From Haematococcus lacustris (Eukaryota; Chlorophyta; Chlorophyceae; Chlamydomonadales; Haematococcaceae), in NCBI GenBank assembly GCA_030144725.1, contig JASKMD010000030.1:158525-222524 (forward strand): a stretch of 64,000 nucleotides of DNA. The letters run 5' to 3'. A program made the position numbers and the translations under genes. Positions 1-10,897 of this stretch are shown one piece after another. Numbering within the stretch: position 1 is the stretch's first letter; each line of letters opens with the position of its first letter. The notes under the pieces were generated by a model. That model saw only the letters and a program-made list of their open reading frames with translations. It was not told the origin of the DNA and searched no databases.

Positions 1-211
1 CCATGGCACTCCAGGTACTCAAAGACTTGCAAGAATCCGGCCACTTCCTTGAAACTGATTGTCTAAGCTTCCCTATCACTGTGCCAAAGCAAACAATGTT
101 TACATCAATAAGTAGGGGTACGAGCCTGCTGCTCGACAACATCAGATTGTAGACTGTAGGTTGTATCCCAGGCTATGATTGATGTGGCACTAGCGACACT
201 ACGACACCCAC

Positions 212-3200
212 CCGGTCGCCGCGAGTCTTGGTCACGCCCTGCACCTCCAGCACCTTGTCGCCCAGCCGGGGACCCACTGGGATGGTGATGGACTCCACCT
301 GCACCGTGTAAGGGGGTCAGGGCCACAGGCTGAGGGGGGGAGAAGGGGGCAAGCGGTCCAGGCTGGGGCTGGTGCTGGGGGAAGGCAGGTGCCCTTCATA
401 AGAGGCAGGGGCGCCTCTCAGTGCATGCGCAGGACTGTCCACCTGCCTGACCACCCACCCCCCTGGCACATTAACATGCGGCCTGTCGCCCACCCACCGC
501 TTGACTGACTGCCCTGCCCTGCCCCCTGCTTGCCTGCCTGCCTGCCTGCCCTTCCTGCCCTTCCTGCCCTGCCTGCCCTGCCTGCCCTTCCTGCCCTTCC
601 TGCCCTGCCTGCCCTGCCTGCCCTGCCTGCCCTGCCTGCCCTGCCTGCCCTTCCTGCCCTGCCTGCCCTGCCTGCCCTGCCTGCCCTTCCTGCCCTTCCT
701 GCCCTGCCTGCCCTGCCTGCCCTGCCTGCCCTGCCTGCCCTTCCTGCCCTGCCTGCCCTGCCTGCCCTGCCTGCCCTGCCTGCCCTTCCTGCCCTGCCTG
801 CCCTTCCTGCCCTGCCTGCCCTGCCTGCCCTTCCTGCCCTTCCTGCCCTGCCTGCCCTGCCTGCCCTTCCTGCCCTGCCTGCCCTGCCTGCCCTGCCTGC
901 CCTGCCTGCCCTGCCTGCCCTGCCTGCCCTGCCTGCCCTGCCTGCCCTGCCTGCCCTTCCTGCCCTGCCTGCCCTTCCTGCCCTTCCTGCCCTGCCTGCC
1001 CTTCCTGCCCTGCCTGCCCTGCCTGCCCTTCCTGCCCTTCCTGCCCTGCCTGCCCTTCCTGCCCTGCCTGCCCTGCCTGCCCTGCCTGCCCTGCCTGCCC
1101 TGCCTGCCCTGCCTGCCCTGCCTGCCCTTCCTGCCCTTCCTGCCCTGCCTGCCCTGCCTGCCCTTCCTGCCCTGCCTGCCCTGCCTGCCCTGCCTGCCCT
1201 GCCTGCCCTGCCTGCCCTGCCTGCCCTGCCAGCCCTGACCTGGGAGTTGCGCACGAACTCGCTGGCCTGTGACACCAGGTCGTCATAGCGCCGCATGCGC
1301 GCAGCGCCCTTCTTCTGCACACCCAGGGCAGAGGGAGCAGGCAGGCTGAGGGGAGGGGGGGAGCCGGAGCGCCCCCTGCCTCTGGCTCATGCTGCTCAGG
1401 CCAGGGCCAGCCGCAGAGCCAGGGGCCAGTAGCGCTCCAGGGCAGCGCAGGCAGGGGATGGGAGGCAGCAGATCGAGGTGCAGGGGCAGAGGCAAAGGCC
1501 GAGGGTGGGGAGGAGGGCGGGAAGGGAGGGGTGGGGTTAGCGCAGGCAGGGCGGGAAACAGCAGGCTAGGCAATGGGAGGCAGCAGTGCGAGTTGCAGGG
1601 GCAGGGGCAAAGGCGGAGGGTGGGGAGGAGGGCGGGAGGGCCGCAAGCTGAGGAGCAGCCAGGCGTGAGCCAGGGGTTGAGCCAGTTCAGGGGGCTGTGA
1701 GCTGTGACGGCCAGCAGCCAGGCGTGCTGATGGCCAGGTTGATGGCGCCGCACCTGCTGCCCCTTGGCCTGCCTGCTCTTCCACTCCAGCTCCTGCTGGA
1801 TAGTCCGGGCCAGGGCGCTCTGTGTGCGCTCCTCTATGCGCAGCCGCTTGTCCTTAGCCTCCAGCCACTCTGCAGCAGCACAGTGGGCAGCACTGGGCCA
1901 GCACTGGGGCGTGCAGCCTGGCTGGCAGTGAACAGGCAGTGAGCAGGTCCAAACATCATCAGCCTGGACACCCGCCCTCGCCCCTGCCCCCGGCCCCAGC
2001 CCCTCCGCCCCGCCCCCCCGCAGCCGGCAGAGCACCAAGCACCTGAGTAGTTGCCCTGGAAGGGGATGCCGGCGCCGCGGTCCAGCTCAAGAATCCAACC
2101 AGCCACGCTGCTCAGGGCAGACAAGGCAGGGCAGGGTAGGGCTGGGCAGGGGAGTGGGTCACAGTGCGGGGGGAGGTGAGGGGGCTGTGAGGGGGCTGGG
2201 GGAAGCATGTCAGAGTGAGGGTGCGGGTGTGGGTGTGAGTGCGGTGCAGGGGCATGACAGGGGGCAGGAGGGTGGTGGCAGGCTGCTTGACGCGCAGCGC
2301 AGGGCTGGGCCTCTCTCCCCCCCTGCTGCTCTGTCAGCAGTGCCGGCTGGCCACATGGGATGCCTGTCAGGCAGATGCCTGCGGCCCCCCCTCCCTCCCC
2401 TCCCCCCTCCGGCTGCTGCTCTGCTGCTGCCCCCCCCCCGCTTGCCCCACTTGTCCAGGAAGTAGCGGTCGTGAGTGACGGCCACCACGGTCCCCTGCAG
2501 CCAGCCGCCAGCAGGGGCAAGGCCCAGACTCAATGCAGACTGGAGAGCAGCGCGGGGTGGGGGGTTGAGAAGGTGGGGAGGTGGGGGGGGGGCGGGTTTG
2601 ACCAGGCAGACGAGTAGGGACGACAGGTGCTGTGCCCAGGGCCAGTGCACCCCTACCCCCCTCCTGCTCTCTTTCCCCCTCACTGCCCCCCCACCCACTT
2701 GTGACCAGTGTGTGTGCGTGGCACTGACCTTGAAGGAGGCCAGGAACTGCTCCAGCCAGGCGACCGACAGCGCGTCCAGGTGGTTTGTAGGCTGCAGCCA
2801 CCACGCCCCCCTGCTGCTGCTAAGCATGGCTCAGTGTAGCGCCAGGCATGTGCAGTGACCCCCCCAACACTCCATCCCACCACCACACCTCCCCCTGGCC
2901 CCTCGCCCCAACCTTCCCACCACCCGACCCCCACCCTCCCCCCCATCCCACCACCACACCTCCCCCTCACCCCCCCCACTGTCTAGGCACAGCTCTCAAC
3001 ACTAGGGCCTGGGCCTGGGCCTGGGCAGCGCCCCCCCCACCCTCCCAAAACTGGCAGCACCATCGCCTTCCACCAGGGGCGGCAGGAGGGCATGCAGTGG
3101 GTCACACTCACACATGCAGTGGGTCACACTTGACCATGCAAGCAAGTCCCAGAACCTGACAACTGGAATGCCTGACCTACAGCTTGGTGGACCTATGAAA

Positions 3201-6200
3201 TGTAATTGTCTGGCCATGGAGCAGCAGCGGCGCTTGCACGACAGGCCGCTGCAGCCAGGGCTCACCTCGTCCAGCAGCAGGATGTCGGGCGCGGACAGCA
3301 GCAGGCGGCACAGGGCCACACGCCGGCGCTCCCCCCCACTCAGGTGCTCGACCTGCCCCACCCCCACACCCCCAGGCAGCAGCAGCAGCTATGTAACGCT
3401 CCACTGCAGCATGAGGTTCAGGGCTGTTCAGAGGATAGCAGCCAGGTGCTGGCGGGGCAGGGGGGCTGATGTCTGCTGGCGCTGCGCTGCAACGTGGTCT
3501 TGATCAGACTGCTTGGCATTGCCACTGGCCCAATCAGGAGCCAGATGTGCAGCAGCCAGGTGTACTTATTTTCCATCATTGCTTTTTGATCCACATTTGC
3601 ACACCAGACGGGCAGTTTCTGCTTAACAAACTGGTGCTCATCTCCTCATTTCTACACCAGCTGGACATTTTCTATGGCCGGCTGGTGCTCAGGAGGAGCA
3701 GCAGCCAGGTGTATGCCCCTCAGGCGCACCAGGCAGTCGCCTGCGGGGCAGCGCAGCGCGTCCATGGCGCGCTCCAGGGTGCGCTCCACCTCCCAGCCGT
3801 TGATGGCGTCAATCTGGGTCTGAGGGCAGCAGAGGGCAAGGCAGGCGGGCAGAGCGGGCAGGGGGGAAGGGAATTGAGGTGGGCGGGGGTCAGGGCAGGT
3901 ACAGTAGCAGGTGCAAGGTTCAGGTGCTGAGGGCCCAGGGCAGGAGTGAAGGGTGAGGGGTGAGGGGTGAGGGGTGAGGGGTGAGGGGTGAGGGGTGAGG
4001 GGTGAGGGGTGAGGGGTGAGGGGTGAGGGGTGAGGGGTGAGGGGTGAGGGGTGAGGGGTGAGGGGTGAGGGGTGAGGGGTGAGGGGTGAGGGGTGAGGGG
4101 TGAGGGGTGAGGGGTGAGGGGTGAGGGGTGAGGGGTGAGGGGTGAGGGGTGAGGGGTGAGGGGTGGGGAGTGAGGGGTGAGGGGTGAGGGGTGAGGGGTG
4201 AGGGGTGAGGGGTGAGGGGTGAGGGGTGAGGGGTGAGGGGTGAGGGGTGAGGGGTGAGGGGTGAGGGGTGAGGGGTGAGGGGTGAGGGGTGAGGGGTCAG
4301 GGCCCCTCACCATCCCCCTCCCCTCCCACTGACCTGCAACCGGTCCATCTTGGAGCACAGGGCGTCCAGGTTTGCCCCCGGCTCGTTCATCTTCATGCTC
4401 ACGGCCTCATACTCCGCCACCATGTCCTAAAAGCCAGACAAGGCGCTGTGAGGGGGAGCCGGGCTGAGTTCCCAACCTGTAGGCTGATGCGTCTCTTCAG
4501 TGCCGGTCTCAACAGAAAAGCAGCGTGACTGTCAGGGTCAGGGTCAGGGTCAGGGTCAGGGTCAGGGTCAGGGTCAGGGTCAGGGTCAGGGTCAGGGTCA
4601 GGGTCAGGGTCAGGGTCAGGGTCAGGGTCAGGATCAGGGTCAGGGTCAGGGTCAGGGTCAGGGTCAGGGTCAGGGTCAGGGTCAGGGTCAGGGTCAGGGT
4701 CAGGGTCAGGGTCAGGGTCAGGGTCAGGGTCAGGGTCAGGGTCAGGGTCAGGGTCAGGGTCAGGGTCAGGGTCAGGGTCAGGGTCAGGGTCAGGGTCAGG
4801 GTCAGGGTCAGGGTCAGGGTCAGGGTCAGGGTCAGGGTCAGGGTCAGGGTCAGGGTCAGGGTCAGGGTCAGGGTCAGGGTCAGGGTCAGGGTCAGGGTCA
4901 GGGTCAGGGTCAGGGTCAGGGTCAGGGTCAGGGTCAGGGTCAGGGTCAGGGTCAGGGTCAGGGTCAGGGCCAGGGTCAGGGTCAGGGTCAGGGTCAGGGT
5001 CAGGGTCAGGGTCAGGGTCAGGGTCAGGGTCAGGGTCAGGGTCAGGGTCAGGGTCAGGGTCAGGGTCAGGGTCAGGGTCAGGGTCAGGGTCAGGGTCAGG
5101 GTCAGGGTCAGGGTCAGGGTCAGGGTCAGGGTCAGGGTCAGGGTCAGGGTCAGGGTCAGGGTCAGGGTCAGGGTCAGGGTCAGGGTCAGGGTCAGGGTCA
5201 GGGTCAGGGTCAGGGTCAGGGTCAGGTGGCCTTACCTTGATGCCCTGGACGGCGGGCTCAATGTTGCTCATCACCGTCTGCCCTGAACTCACGCACACAG
5301 CAGCCCACAGCAGAAACGCTTGCCTGCAGCCTGGACCATCCCCAGCCCTGTCCCTCCCTCCTCTTGAGGCAATAGGGTGCGGTGCAAAGAGCGTCAGGGA
5401 TGGTGCAGCTGCCCCGCCCCCGCCCCTGGCGCCCTCCTGGTCCCCGACACCCGACCCTGCCCCGCCCCTACCCTCATTCAGCTCCGGCTCCTGCTTCAGG
5501 TGGCCAATGCGTATGCCAGGCACCAGGCTGACGTCGCCCTGGAAGCCGCGGTCCTCCTGAGCCAGGATGCGCATCAGGCTGCTCTTGCCTGCGTGGCAGT
5601 CGCTATGCTCGCGAGTCTTTGCCTGCCCCTGGCGATGAGTACCAGCAGGGCTACCAGCAGGGCTACAAGCGTCACACAAGCGTGTATTTTTGCGCTGGAG
5701 CAGTTCTTCAACAAGGTGAGGGTGGGTGGGTGGGTGGGTAGGTGGGAGGGAGGGAGGGTAAGGGACTGAGAGGTGGAGGGTTGGGCACGAAACGAAAGAG
5801 TACTTGACTGTGCCATGCCTAACCTGGTGCCACCATGTCAGCCACCATGTGTGTGCCTTGTGTGCATGGCTGCAGTTGGAGGAGGACATGGCGGAGGTGT
5901 TTATGAAGCGCCATGGGCATGCCAAGCAGCTGGTGGTGTTCTTTGGTGCAGCTACCATTGGCACTGGGGGTGGGTGGGGTGCTGATGCGGTGCTGCGAGC
6001 CTGCTGCAAGGTGGTGTGCAGGCCCAGGGGCGCAGGCCAGCTGCGAGGCAGGGTGGTGCTTGTGGATGAGCACCGCACCAGCCGGGTCAGCTCAGCAGTG
6101 AATGGCCAGCAGCCCTGTGAGGAGGAGCTGGACAAACTCAGTGCCACAAGGCCTGCAGGCTGGAAGCCCCCAGCAGGGCAGGTGGAACCCCGCCTGGTGC

Positions 6201-8855
6201 GCCCAGCCTGGAGCCAGGAGCGTGACCAGCCAGTGCGGGGCCTGATGTGGTGCCCTGTAGTTGCCCCCCGCAGGCCCCCACAGGCCCCACGCAGCGGCCA
6301 GGCAGCCACACAGCCAGCAGCCTCAGAGCCAGGGCCCAGCACTCCCCCTCCAGCCAAGCGCAGCAAGCCGGCAGCTGAGCCCACCAAGGGCAGGGGCAAG
6401 GGCAAGGCTGCCAAGGCAAAGCCAGCACCACAGCCAGGCAGGTGGCTGGACAGGGACTGCAATGCAGCATTGAACATGCAGCGCATTGGGGAGGCCAAGT
6501 GGCGCCCGCTGGAGCTGTGCTACTGGCCAGAGCAGGGGAAGCTGCCAGCCAAGGGCAAGGAGTACCCTGGCCTGGGCTACAAGCGGTTGCGAGACAAGCC
6601 CCCCAAGGCCCAGGAGCAGCAGCAGCAGCCTGCTGAGGCACAGTGATGTGTGCCCCCCATCTTAAGCTGTCATCAGCTTGCAATTAGTGCATGTTTTGTC
6701 ATGCCAACTCTACATCATAGCCCTCGGGTCAGGCAATAGTGTAGGTGGTAGGCGGCTCATGTGCCATGTGCACTGGGTTTACTCCACACAGCCCAATAAC
6801 ACTGTTTGAGTCGGATCTAGTTAGTGGCTGCTAGTGGCTGCTAGTAGATGCTCAAATGGAGGCCCTAGTGAGGGACAAAAGGGCTGCTCTTGCCTGCGCA
6901 GACACCCCCCAGCAGGGCAGGCAGGGCAGCTGGGGAGGGGCTCAGGCGCCAGCAGCAGGGTAGGCAGGCCTCAGCAACAAGGTAGCCAGCGGTGCAATAA
7001 GGGTAGAAAGTTGATGAGCATGCATGTGTTTGCTGTTGACCGTTTGTGGGGCAGCCAACCACCAACTGACAACTGTCAACCGCCCGCACCTGCGCCATTG
7101 GCCCCCAGCACACCGATCTTGGCGCCTAGGTACATGCCCAGGTTAATGTTCTTCAAGATCTCCTTGCCAGTGGGAGTGACCTGTAGACATGGTCACACAT
7201 TTGATGGCTAATGTGAGTAGGGCTATGGGGGTTGAGACAGGGGGGTCATGGCTGGCATGACAATGCGACTAGCTTTTGCCCCTCACATCAGCCTCTCACA
7301 CTTCTTCTCACACCTGCATCGAATGCACTGCCAATGCCAGGCAATGCCAATTGCATCCTCCGTAACACAGCCTACCCCAATATGGTCTTCTGGCCCACAC
7401 TGCGCCATCACGCTCTGCAACACCGTGGTGCTAGAACATTTATACTTGTTCTTGAAGATGCCACAAGAGCTTGCCCAGCGTCCAAGTGGAGCACAGAGTT
7501 GCCATCTCTGCAATGCTGGCTTTGTTTTCAATGGGCCAGTGAGGACTTACGCTAACGCATTCTTCATCGCATGGCCTCACACTCACTCCGTCACACAAAG
7601 GTTCCCATCTTTGGCTGCAAACGTAGGCGGCAATGGGTGCTAGATACAGATTAAAAGACTCGTGACTGGCGAAAGGCCAAAACATCAAAGGCCAAAACAT
7701 GATGAATAGTCTGGGAGGGGAGCACTGACATGGGACCACCTCCCGATGCTGCCTGACCCTCCCACAGCTTGCCCAGCCCCTGCCTGCTGCTTCCCTCCAA
7801 CCACCAACAACCTGGGAAGGGGGCCAGGGATAGTAGGAAAGGGAGGGTGGGCTGCGGACACGGAGATATTAGGGAAGAGGAGGGTAGGCTGTGCAGAGGG
7901 TACTTGACAAGGTCTGCCCGCCAGCCCCGGCCACTCTCACATCCTGACCATGTGCCAGCATGCAGCCATGTGCCAGCATGCATCCATGTTCCAGCATGCA
8001 GCCATATGTAAAGCCCTATGCTATATGTGAAGCACATGCGGCTGGTGCTGGGCAGGTGGGTCACACCTTTTTGATGTTATTGAGTGAGAGGATGATTTTG
8101 CGAGTCTCCTCCTTGTAGGCCACACGCTCTGTGCGCACCTCCCCCGGACTTTTGAACCTGACAGTCACACATAGCCAGCCAGCGGTCACACACAGCTAGC
8201 CAGCCAGGCAACAGTTGATCACAGACAGGCAGCTGGGAAGCTAGGCAGCAGCTAAGCTAAGCAGGTAGGAAGCAGCTGGGCTTCCATACCCCCTCCCCCT
8301 CCTCCCCCTCCTACTCCTTCCCCTCCCACTGTGGCAGTCGCTATGCTGGGCTGCTTCCCAGTTACAATTAGTGCATGTTTTGTCATGCCAACTCTACATC
8401 ATAGCCCTCGAATCAGGCAATAGTGTAGGTGGTAGGCGGCTCATGTGCCATGTGCACTGGGTTTACTCCACACAGCCCAATAACACTGTTTGAGTCGGAT
8501 CTAGTTAGTGGCTGCTAGTGGCTGCTAGTGGCTGCTAGTAGGTACTTCTGATCCGGCTCAAATGGAGGCCCTAGTGAGGGACAAAAGGGCTGCTTCTCAG
8601 TAGCGCAGCAGCACGTGGCTGAAGGGCTCACTTAGTGGCGGTGCCCCCGCCGTTATCCTTGCCGGGCCGTACGATGCCTCCCCCTGGCCCATCACCCCCG
8701 CCTTTGCCTGAGCCAGACTTCTTCTTTGCACAGGCCACTGCCTGGCGCTGAGGCTGGGCTGCGGGCTGCCGGGGGGCGGGGCCGGGGCTGCAGGCTACAG
8801 CGGGAGCGTGGCGCGCAGCTGGCAGCCTGGCGTGTGGCGCAGCCGTGAGCTTCAT
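212..8855 (-). CDS. EttA-like ABCF ATPase, chloroplast-targeted (copy A, 3' part beyond window)
   Basis: ABC-F proteins of the EttA type bind the ribosomal E site and gate translation elongation with two ABC ATPase domains; they have no membrane segments. Exons read on the minus strand: 8632-8855, 8067-8157, 7090-7180, 5472-5592, 5236-5282, 4334-4426, 3730-3820, 3266-3352, 2729-2791, 2451-2494, 2043-2107, 1754-1869, 1240-1314, 212-298; the second ATPase domain must continue left of position 1. The first exon starts at ATG 8855 and encodes an Ala/Arg/Pro-rich leader typical of an algal plastid transit peptide. Visible motifs: Walker A (GANGAGKSS, split across exons 3 and 4), signature [16 protein letters not shown], Walker B LLLDEPTNHLD, the switch His in VTHDRYFLD, then the ELDRG..PFQGNYS and [12 protein letters not shown] segments that follow domain 1 in EttA. 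Exon 4 is preceded by an inserted element (5594-6881) that duplicates the splice acceptor. The family call is secure; plastid targeting is inferred. Confidence 0.88.
503..1232. repeat. CCTGCCCTG / CCTTCCTG minisatellite in ABCF intron
   Basis: About 700 bp of CCTGC and CCCTTC units fills the intron between the exons at 1240-1314 and 212-298. The long open frames here (LPCLPC, PALPAL and GRAGRA repeats) are products of the repeat and not proteins. Confidence 0.95.
3565..3699. other. AT-richer block in ABCF intron flanked by 14-bp direct repeats
   Basis: The intron between exons 3266-3352 and 3730-3820 holds a compositionally distinct, T-rich block of about 135 bp. It is flanked by AGCAGCCAGGTGTA at 3551-3564 and 3700-3713. 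This could be a small insertion with a target-site duplication or a tandem duplication. No coding or snoRNA signature was seen. Confidence 0.4.
3944..4297. repeat. GGGGTGA heptamer array in ABCF intron
   Basis: Near-perfect GGGGTGA repeats, about 48 copies with one GGGGAGT variant near 4165, lie between exons 3730-3820 and 4334-4426. On the gene's sense strand the unit reads TCACCCC. Confidence 0.95.
4527..5226. repeat. GGGTCA hexamer array in ABCF intron
   Basis: Roughly 115 copies of GGGTCA with two single-base variants (near 4632 and 4970) fill the intron between exons 4334-4426 and 5236-5282. The array ends 10 bp from the splice donor of exon 5236-5282. On the gene's sense strand it reads TGACCC. 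The same hexamer recurs at 13384-13646, 39715-40283 and 50952-52021. Confidence 0.97.
5690..6646 (+). pseudogene. Fanzor1-like RNA-guided nuclease, C-terminal half (RuvC-II/III)
   Basis: Fanzor proteins are eukaryotic relatives of TnpB, RuvC-fold nucleases guided by an RNA encoded by their element. Here a short exon encoding ALEQFFNK ends at 5715 (AAG|GTGAGG); the next exon begins at 5876 (GCAG|TTGGAG) and runs to the stop at 6644-6646. Visible motifs: [17 protein letters not shown], then [11 protein letters not shown], a C-poor remnant of the zinc-finger region, a Pro/Lys-rich linker, and the RuvC-III motif [18 protein letters not shown] with its catalytic Asp. The N-terminal half including RuvC-I is absent, so this copy cannot encode an active nuclease. 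Published work, as I recall it, places an alternative catalytic Glu in Fanzor RuvC; the Glu of VDEHRTS is a candidate. Confidence 0.8.
6655..6881 (+). other. Conserved Fanzor element 3' non-coding region
   Basis: This block, from GAGCTGTCATCAGCTTG-like sequence through GCAATTAGTGCATGTTTTG to GGGACAAAAG, recurs almost unchanged at 8362-8587 and 16184-16399 and in part at 11065-11150, always after or without the Fanzor C-terminus. It could be the 3' UTR, the recognition end used in mobilisation, or the guide-RNA (omega RNA) region. The sequence alone does not decide. Confidence 0.6.
8331..8600 (+). mobile_element. Short 5'-truncated copy of the Fanzor element 3' end in ABCF intron 1
   Basis: Element 8362-8587 begins inside the element's 3' region (TTACAATTAGTGC) and ends in GGGACAAAAG. 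It is flanked by 13-bp repeats GGCTGCTTCCCAG (8349-8361) and GGCTGCTTCTCAG (8588-8600), which differ at one base. Truncation at the 5' side, a constant 3' end and a duplicated target are hallmarks of target-primed retrotransposition. A 17-mer (GTGGCAGTCGCTATGCT, 8331-8347) just outside also forms the left junction of the large insertion at 5593-5609. Confidence 0.75.
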
Positions 8856-9550
8856 GATCAACTCCCAGCAGAGGCTGTGTCAGCAGCAGAGGTCTAAGCT
8901 TCCCGCGCCGAGGGCGCTGCAATGCTTGTGATAGCAGGAGGTAGGGAAGTTATGGAGCGGACTGCGCGACGACGAGCGATGTCGCCGCAATGTGCGGTTT
9001 CCACCATGTAGATTTAGTCAAACATGGTGCAATCAATGTTACAACTTAGCTATGTTGCGGCTGAACATGTTTTTGCTATGGCCCTGGCATGAATGACTGG
9101 CATTGCTTAGGCGCTATTCCAGCTGTGTGGTTTGACTTGCAACACGGACACATGCATACGTGAAGGACAAGTTCACCCGCCATGTTTGACCCCAGCGCGC
9201 CAGGCTCTGGCTGCTGCCACTGCCTGGCGACGTTCCAGGCTCAAATGCAACGACAGCAAGAGCTCACGTGGTAGCAGGAGGTAGGTTAGTAGCGGTGGTG
9301 GTGGTGATAGTGGTGACTGTGGATGGGATAAGGGGTGGTTGGTTGTGGCTGGTGCGACCTCCACTGTACGCCATCTGGCTGGTGGAGGAGGCTAAGCAGC
9401 CATACCAGGCTGCTGGTCACCACGGCGTGAGACCCGGCATGTCCAGGCTGCACAGGGTAGCGTCACACAAGCGTCACACAAGCGTGTATTTTTCACGGTA
9501 AACCCAAGTTGCTTGCAGAGGCCACCGCCCGTCGCACTGCGCATCGCGGG
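8856..9550. promoter_or_regulatory. Divergent intergenic region between ABCF and unknown plus-strand gene
   Basis: About 695 bp separates the two start codons, so both promoters should lie here. I see no clear TATA box. The sequence includes a duplicated GCGTCACACAAGCGTCACACAAGCGTGTAT block (9470-9489) that recurs at Fanzor fragment junctions. The region is duplicated at 16668-17362. Confidence 0.5.
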
Positions 9551-9744
9551 ATGGCTAAGAAGAAGCACAAGAAGGACCCGGGAAAGGAACAGAAAGGTGC
9601 GTGTCCCCAGCCGACTGTGAGATCCGTAAGTTACGCGCTGTGTGATAACCCGTCGCTCCTGTTGGTACCATCGCAGCGTCTCGTTCCGCCCAAGGCAAGC
9701 AACGACAGGATCGTCTGGATGGCTGGACCACGCGTAGACGTCAG
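9551..9744 (+). pseudogene. 5' exons of an unrecognised Lys-rich protein gene (copy A)
   Basis: ATG at 9551 opens MAKKKHKKDPGKEQK; a donor at 9597 (AAAG|GTGCGT) and an acceptor at 9676 (CGCAG) give a second exon to about 9744 rich in Gln/Arg and containing DRLDGWTTRR. Shortly afterwards the sequence becomes Fanzor-derived (from 9881), so the rest of the gene is lost or displaced. The basic N-terminus suggests a nucleic-acid-associated or nuclear protein, but I do not recognise the family. The same two exons occur in the duplicated copy. Confidence 0.4.
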
Positions 9745-9880
9745 GTGCCGGCCCCGCCTTGTGTGTCCCCGCACTGTTTGTGCTGACCCCGCCTTGTGTC
9801 TTGTGTCAAAATGGCCTGTCAAAATGTCAATTGTGCTTGGCTGCAGGTTCGCCTCCCCTAGCAACGGCTGTCAATTGTGC

Positions 9881-10837
9881 AGTTCCGAACCAGCCGTGTC
9901 AGCTCGTATGTGCATGCCCCCCAGCCATGTGAGCTGAACCTGCCACGTGACCGGCCTAGGCCCGCAGACTAAGTACCCCCAGCAGGCCAGGTCATCTAGC
10001 GACTGGTGCGCCCAGCCAAAAGCCAGCGGCATGCTAAGTATGTGCGGGGCCTGCTGTGTTGCCAAGAGGTGCCGCCTAACCCCCCTCCCCCTCCCCAGGA
10101 ACAGCCCCCTTCTGGCAGTGTTGTGAATCTTCAGATTTTCAGATTTTCATTTTTCAGATTTTCAATGAAAATGAAAGTGTTTGTAGGCCTGCACTGTCTG
10201 AAATGCAGATATACTTAGGTTGCCAAAGGTCAGACATGCAAGCCATTTTAAAAGATGCAAGCCGTCCATGCTGTCCGTGGATCCGCCATCTGTGGCGTTT
10301 TCTGGCTTGCGCTTCTTTCGCTGTGGCTGTAGCGCGCTGGCGCCAACCAAGTTATTCACAGCACAGCCAATCACTCTGCAACACCCGATCTGCGATCTGA
10401 CCGGGGGCAGCACCGGGCACTTTCAGATTTTAAGTGAAGACGTTCAGATTTTCAGATGAAAGTTTTCATTGAAAATCTGAATGAAAATCTGAAGTTTTCA
10501 CAACACTGCCTTCTGCTGCACCTGGCCCAGTACAAGTTGTACTGTACAACGACCCTTGGCCCCCCCATGGGGCAGGTGGCTGGACCGGGACACAAACGGC
10601 TGCCTGAACTTCCAACGCATTGGGGAGAGCATGCAACGCCCACTGGATCTGTGCCAGTGGGAGGGCCCCGAGTCTTTGCCTGCCCCTGGCGATGAGTACC
10701 AGCAGGGCTACAAGCTTGTCAATGACCGGCTGCCCAAGGGCAGGCAGAGGTTGCACCGGGCTGCAGAGTATCGGCGGGGCATTGATGGCCGGGCCCGCAA
10801 CAACGCATATGGCTTAGTAATTTGCACAGGCTGTTAG
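9881..10837 (+). pseudogene. Fanzor1-like subfamily 2 C-terminal fragment, broken by a MITE (copy A)
   Basis: Homology starts abruptly at FRTSRVSS (9882) and is interrupted by an in-frame stop after RPRPAD. It is split by the MITE at 10116-10508 and resumes at 10509 with the RuvC-III motif RWLDRDTNGCLNFQRIGES and a tail ending at the stop at 10835-10837. It corresponds to 61590-62103 in the longer copy. RuvC-I is absent, so the fragment is a pseudogene. Confidence 0.75.
10116..10508. mobile_element. hAT-type MITE (copy A)
   Basis: A 393-bp AT-rich element with terminal inverted repeats CAGTGTTGTGAA / TTCACAACACTG. It is flanked by 8-bp repeats CCTTCTGG (10108-10115) and CCTTCTGC (10509-10516), which differ at one base. 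Subterminal regions hold many TTTCAGATTTTC-type direct and inverted motifs, as expected for transposase binding. The interior encodes nothing recognisable. CAG-starting TIRs and 8-bp duplications fit the hAT superfamily. Confidence 0.85.
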
Positions 10838-10897
10838 CTTTACCACAGCTAGCGTGGTTGTATACCTTGGCCGCTGCTACAGCGGCACACAAGCGTG

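Larger units (their letters stand above)
5594..6881 (+). mobile_element. Fanzor-type element fragment inserted at the ABCF Walker A exon
   Basis: A 1,288-bp insertion flanked by 17-bp direct repeats (GGCTGCTCTTGCCTGCG at 5577-5593 and 6882-6898); copy B of the duplication shows the empty site at 14602-14618. The left part (5610-5690) derives from the C-terminal tail of one Fanzor subfamily and the rest from another, so the element is itself chimeric. Its right end finishes in GAGGGACAAAAG, the same end seen in the short copies at 8362-8587 and 16184-16399. Confidence 0.85.

Noticed and set aside
418..1322. Long open frames of GRA, GQA/GQE, LPC/LPF and PAL repeats on both strands
   Set aside because: They are translations of a minisatellite inside an ABCF intron, open in many frames at once.
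4399..6498. A 699-residue frame dominated by Asp-Pro dipeptides
   Set aside because: It crosses exons in the wrong frame and gets its length from the GGGTCA satellite; the same holds for RVRV, GQGQ, TLTL and DPDP frames at 13-14, 39-40 and 50-52 kb.
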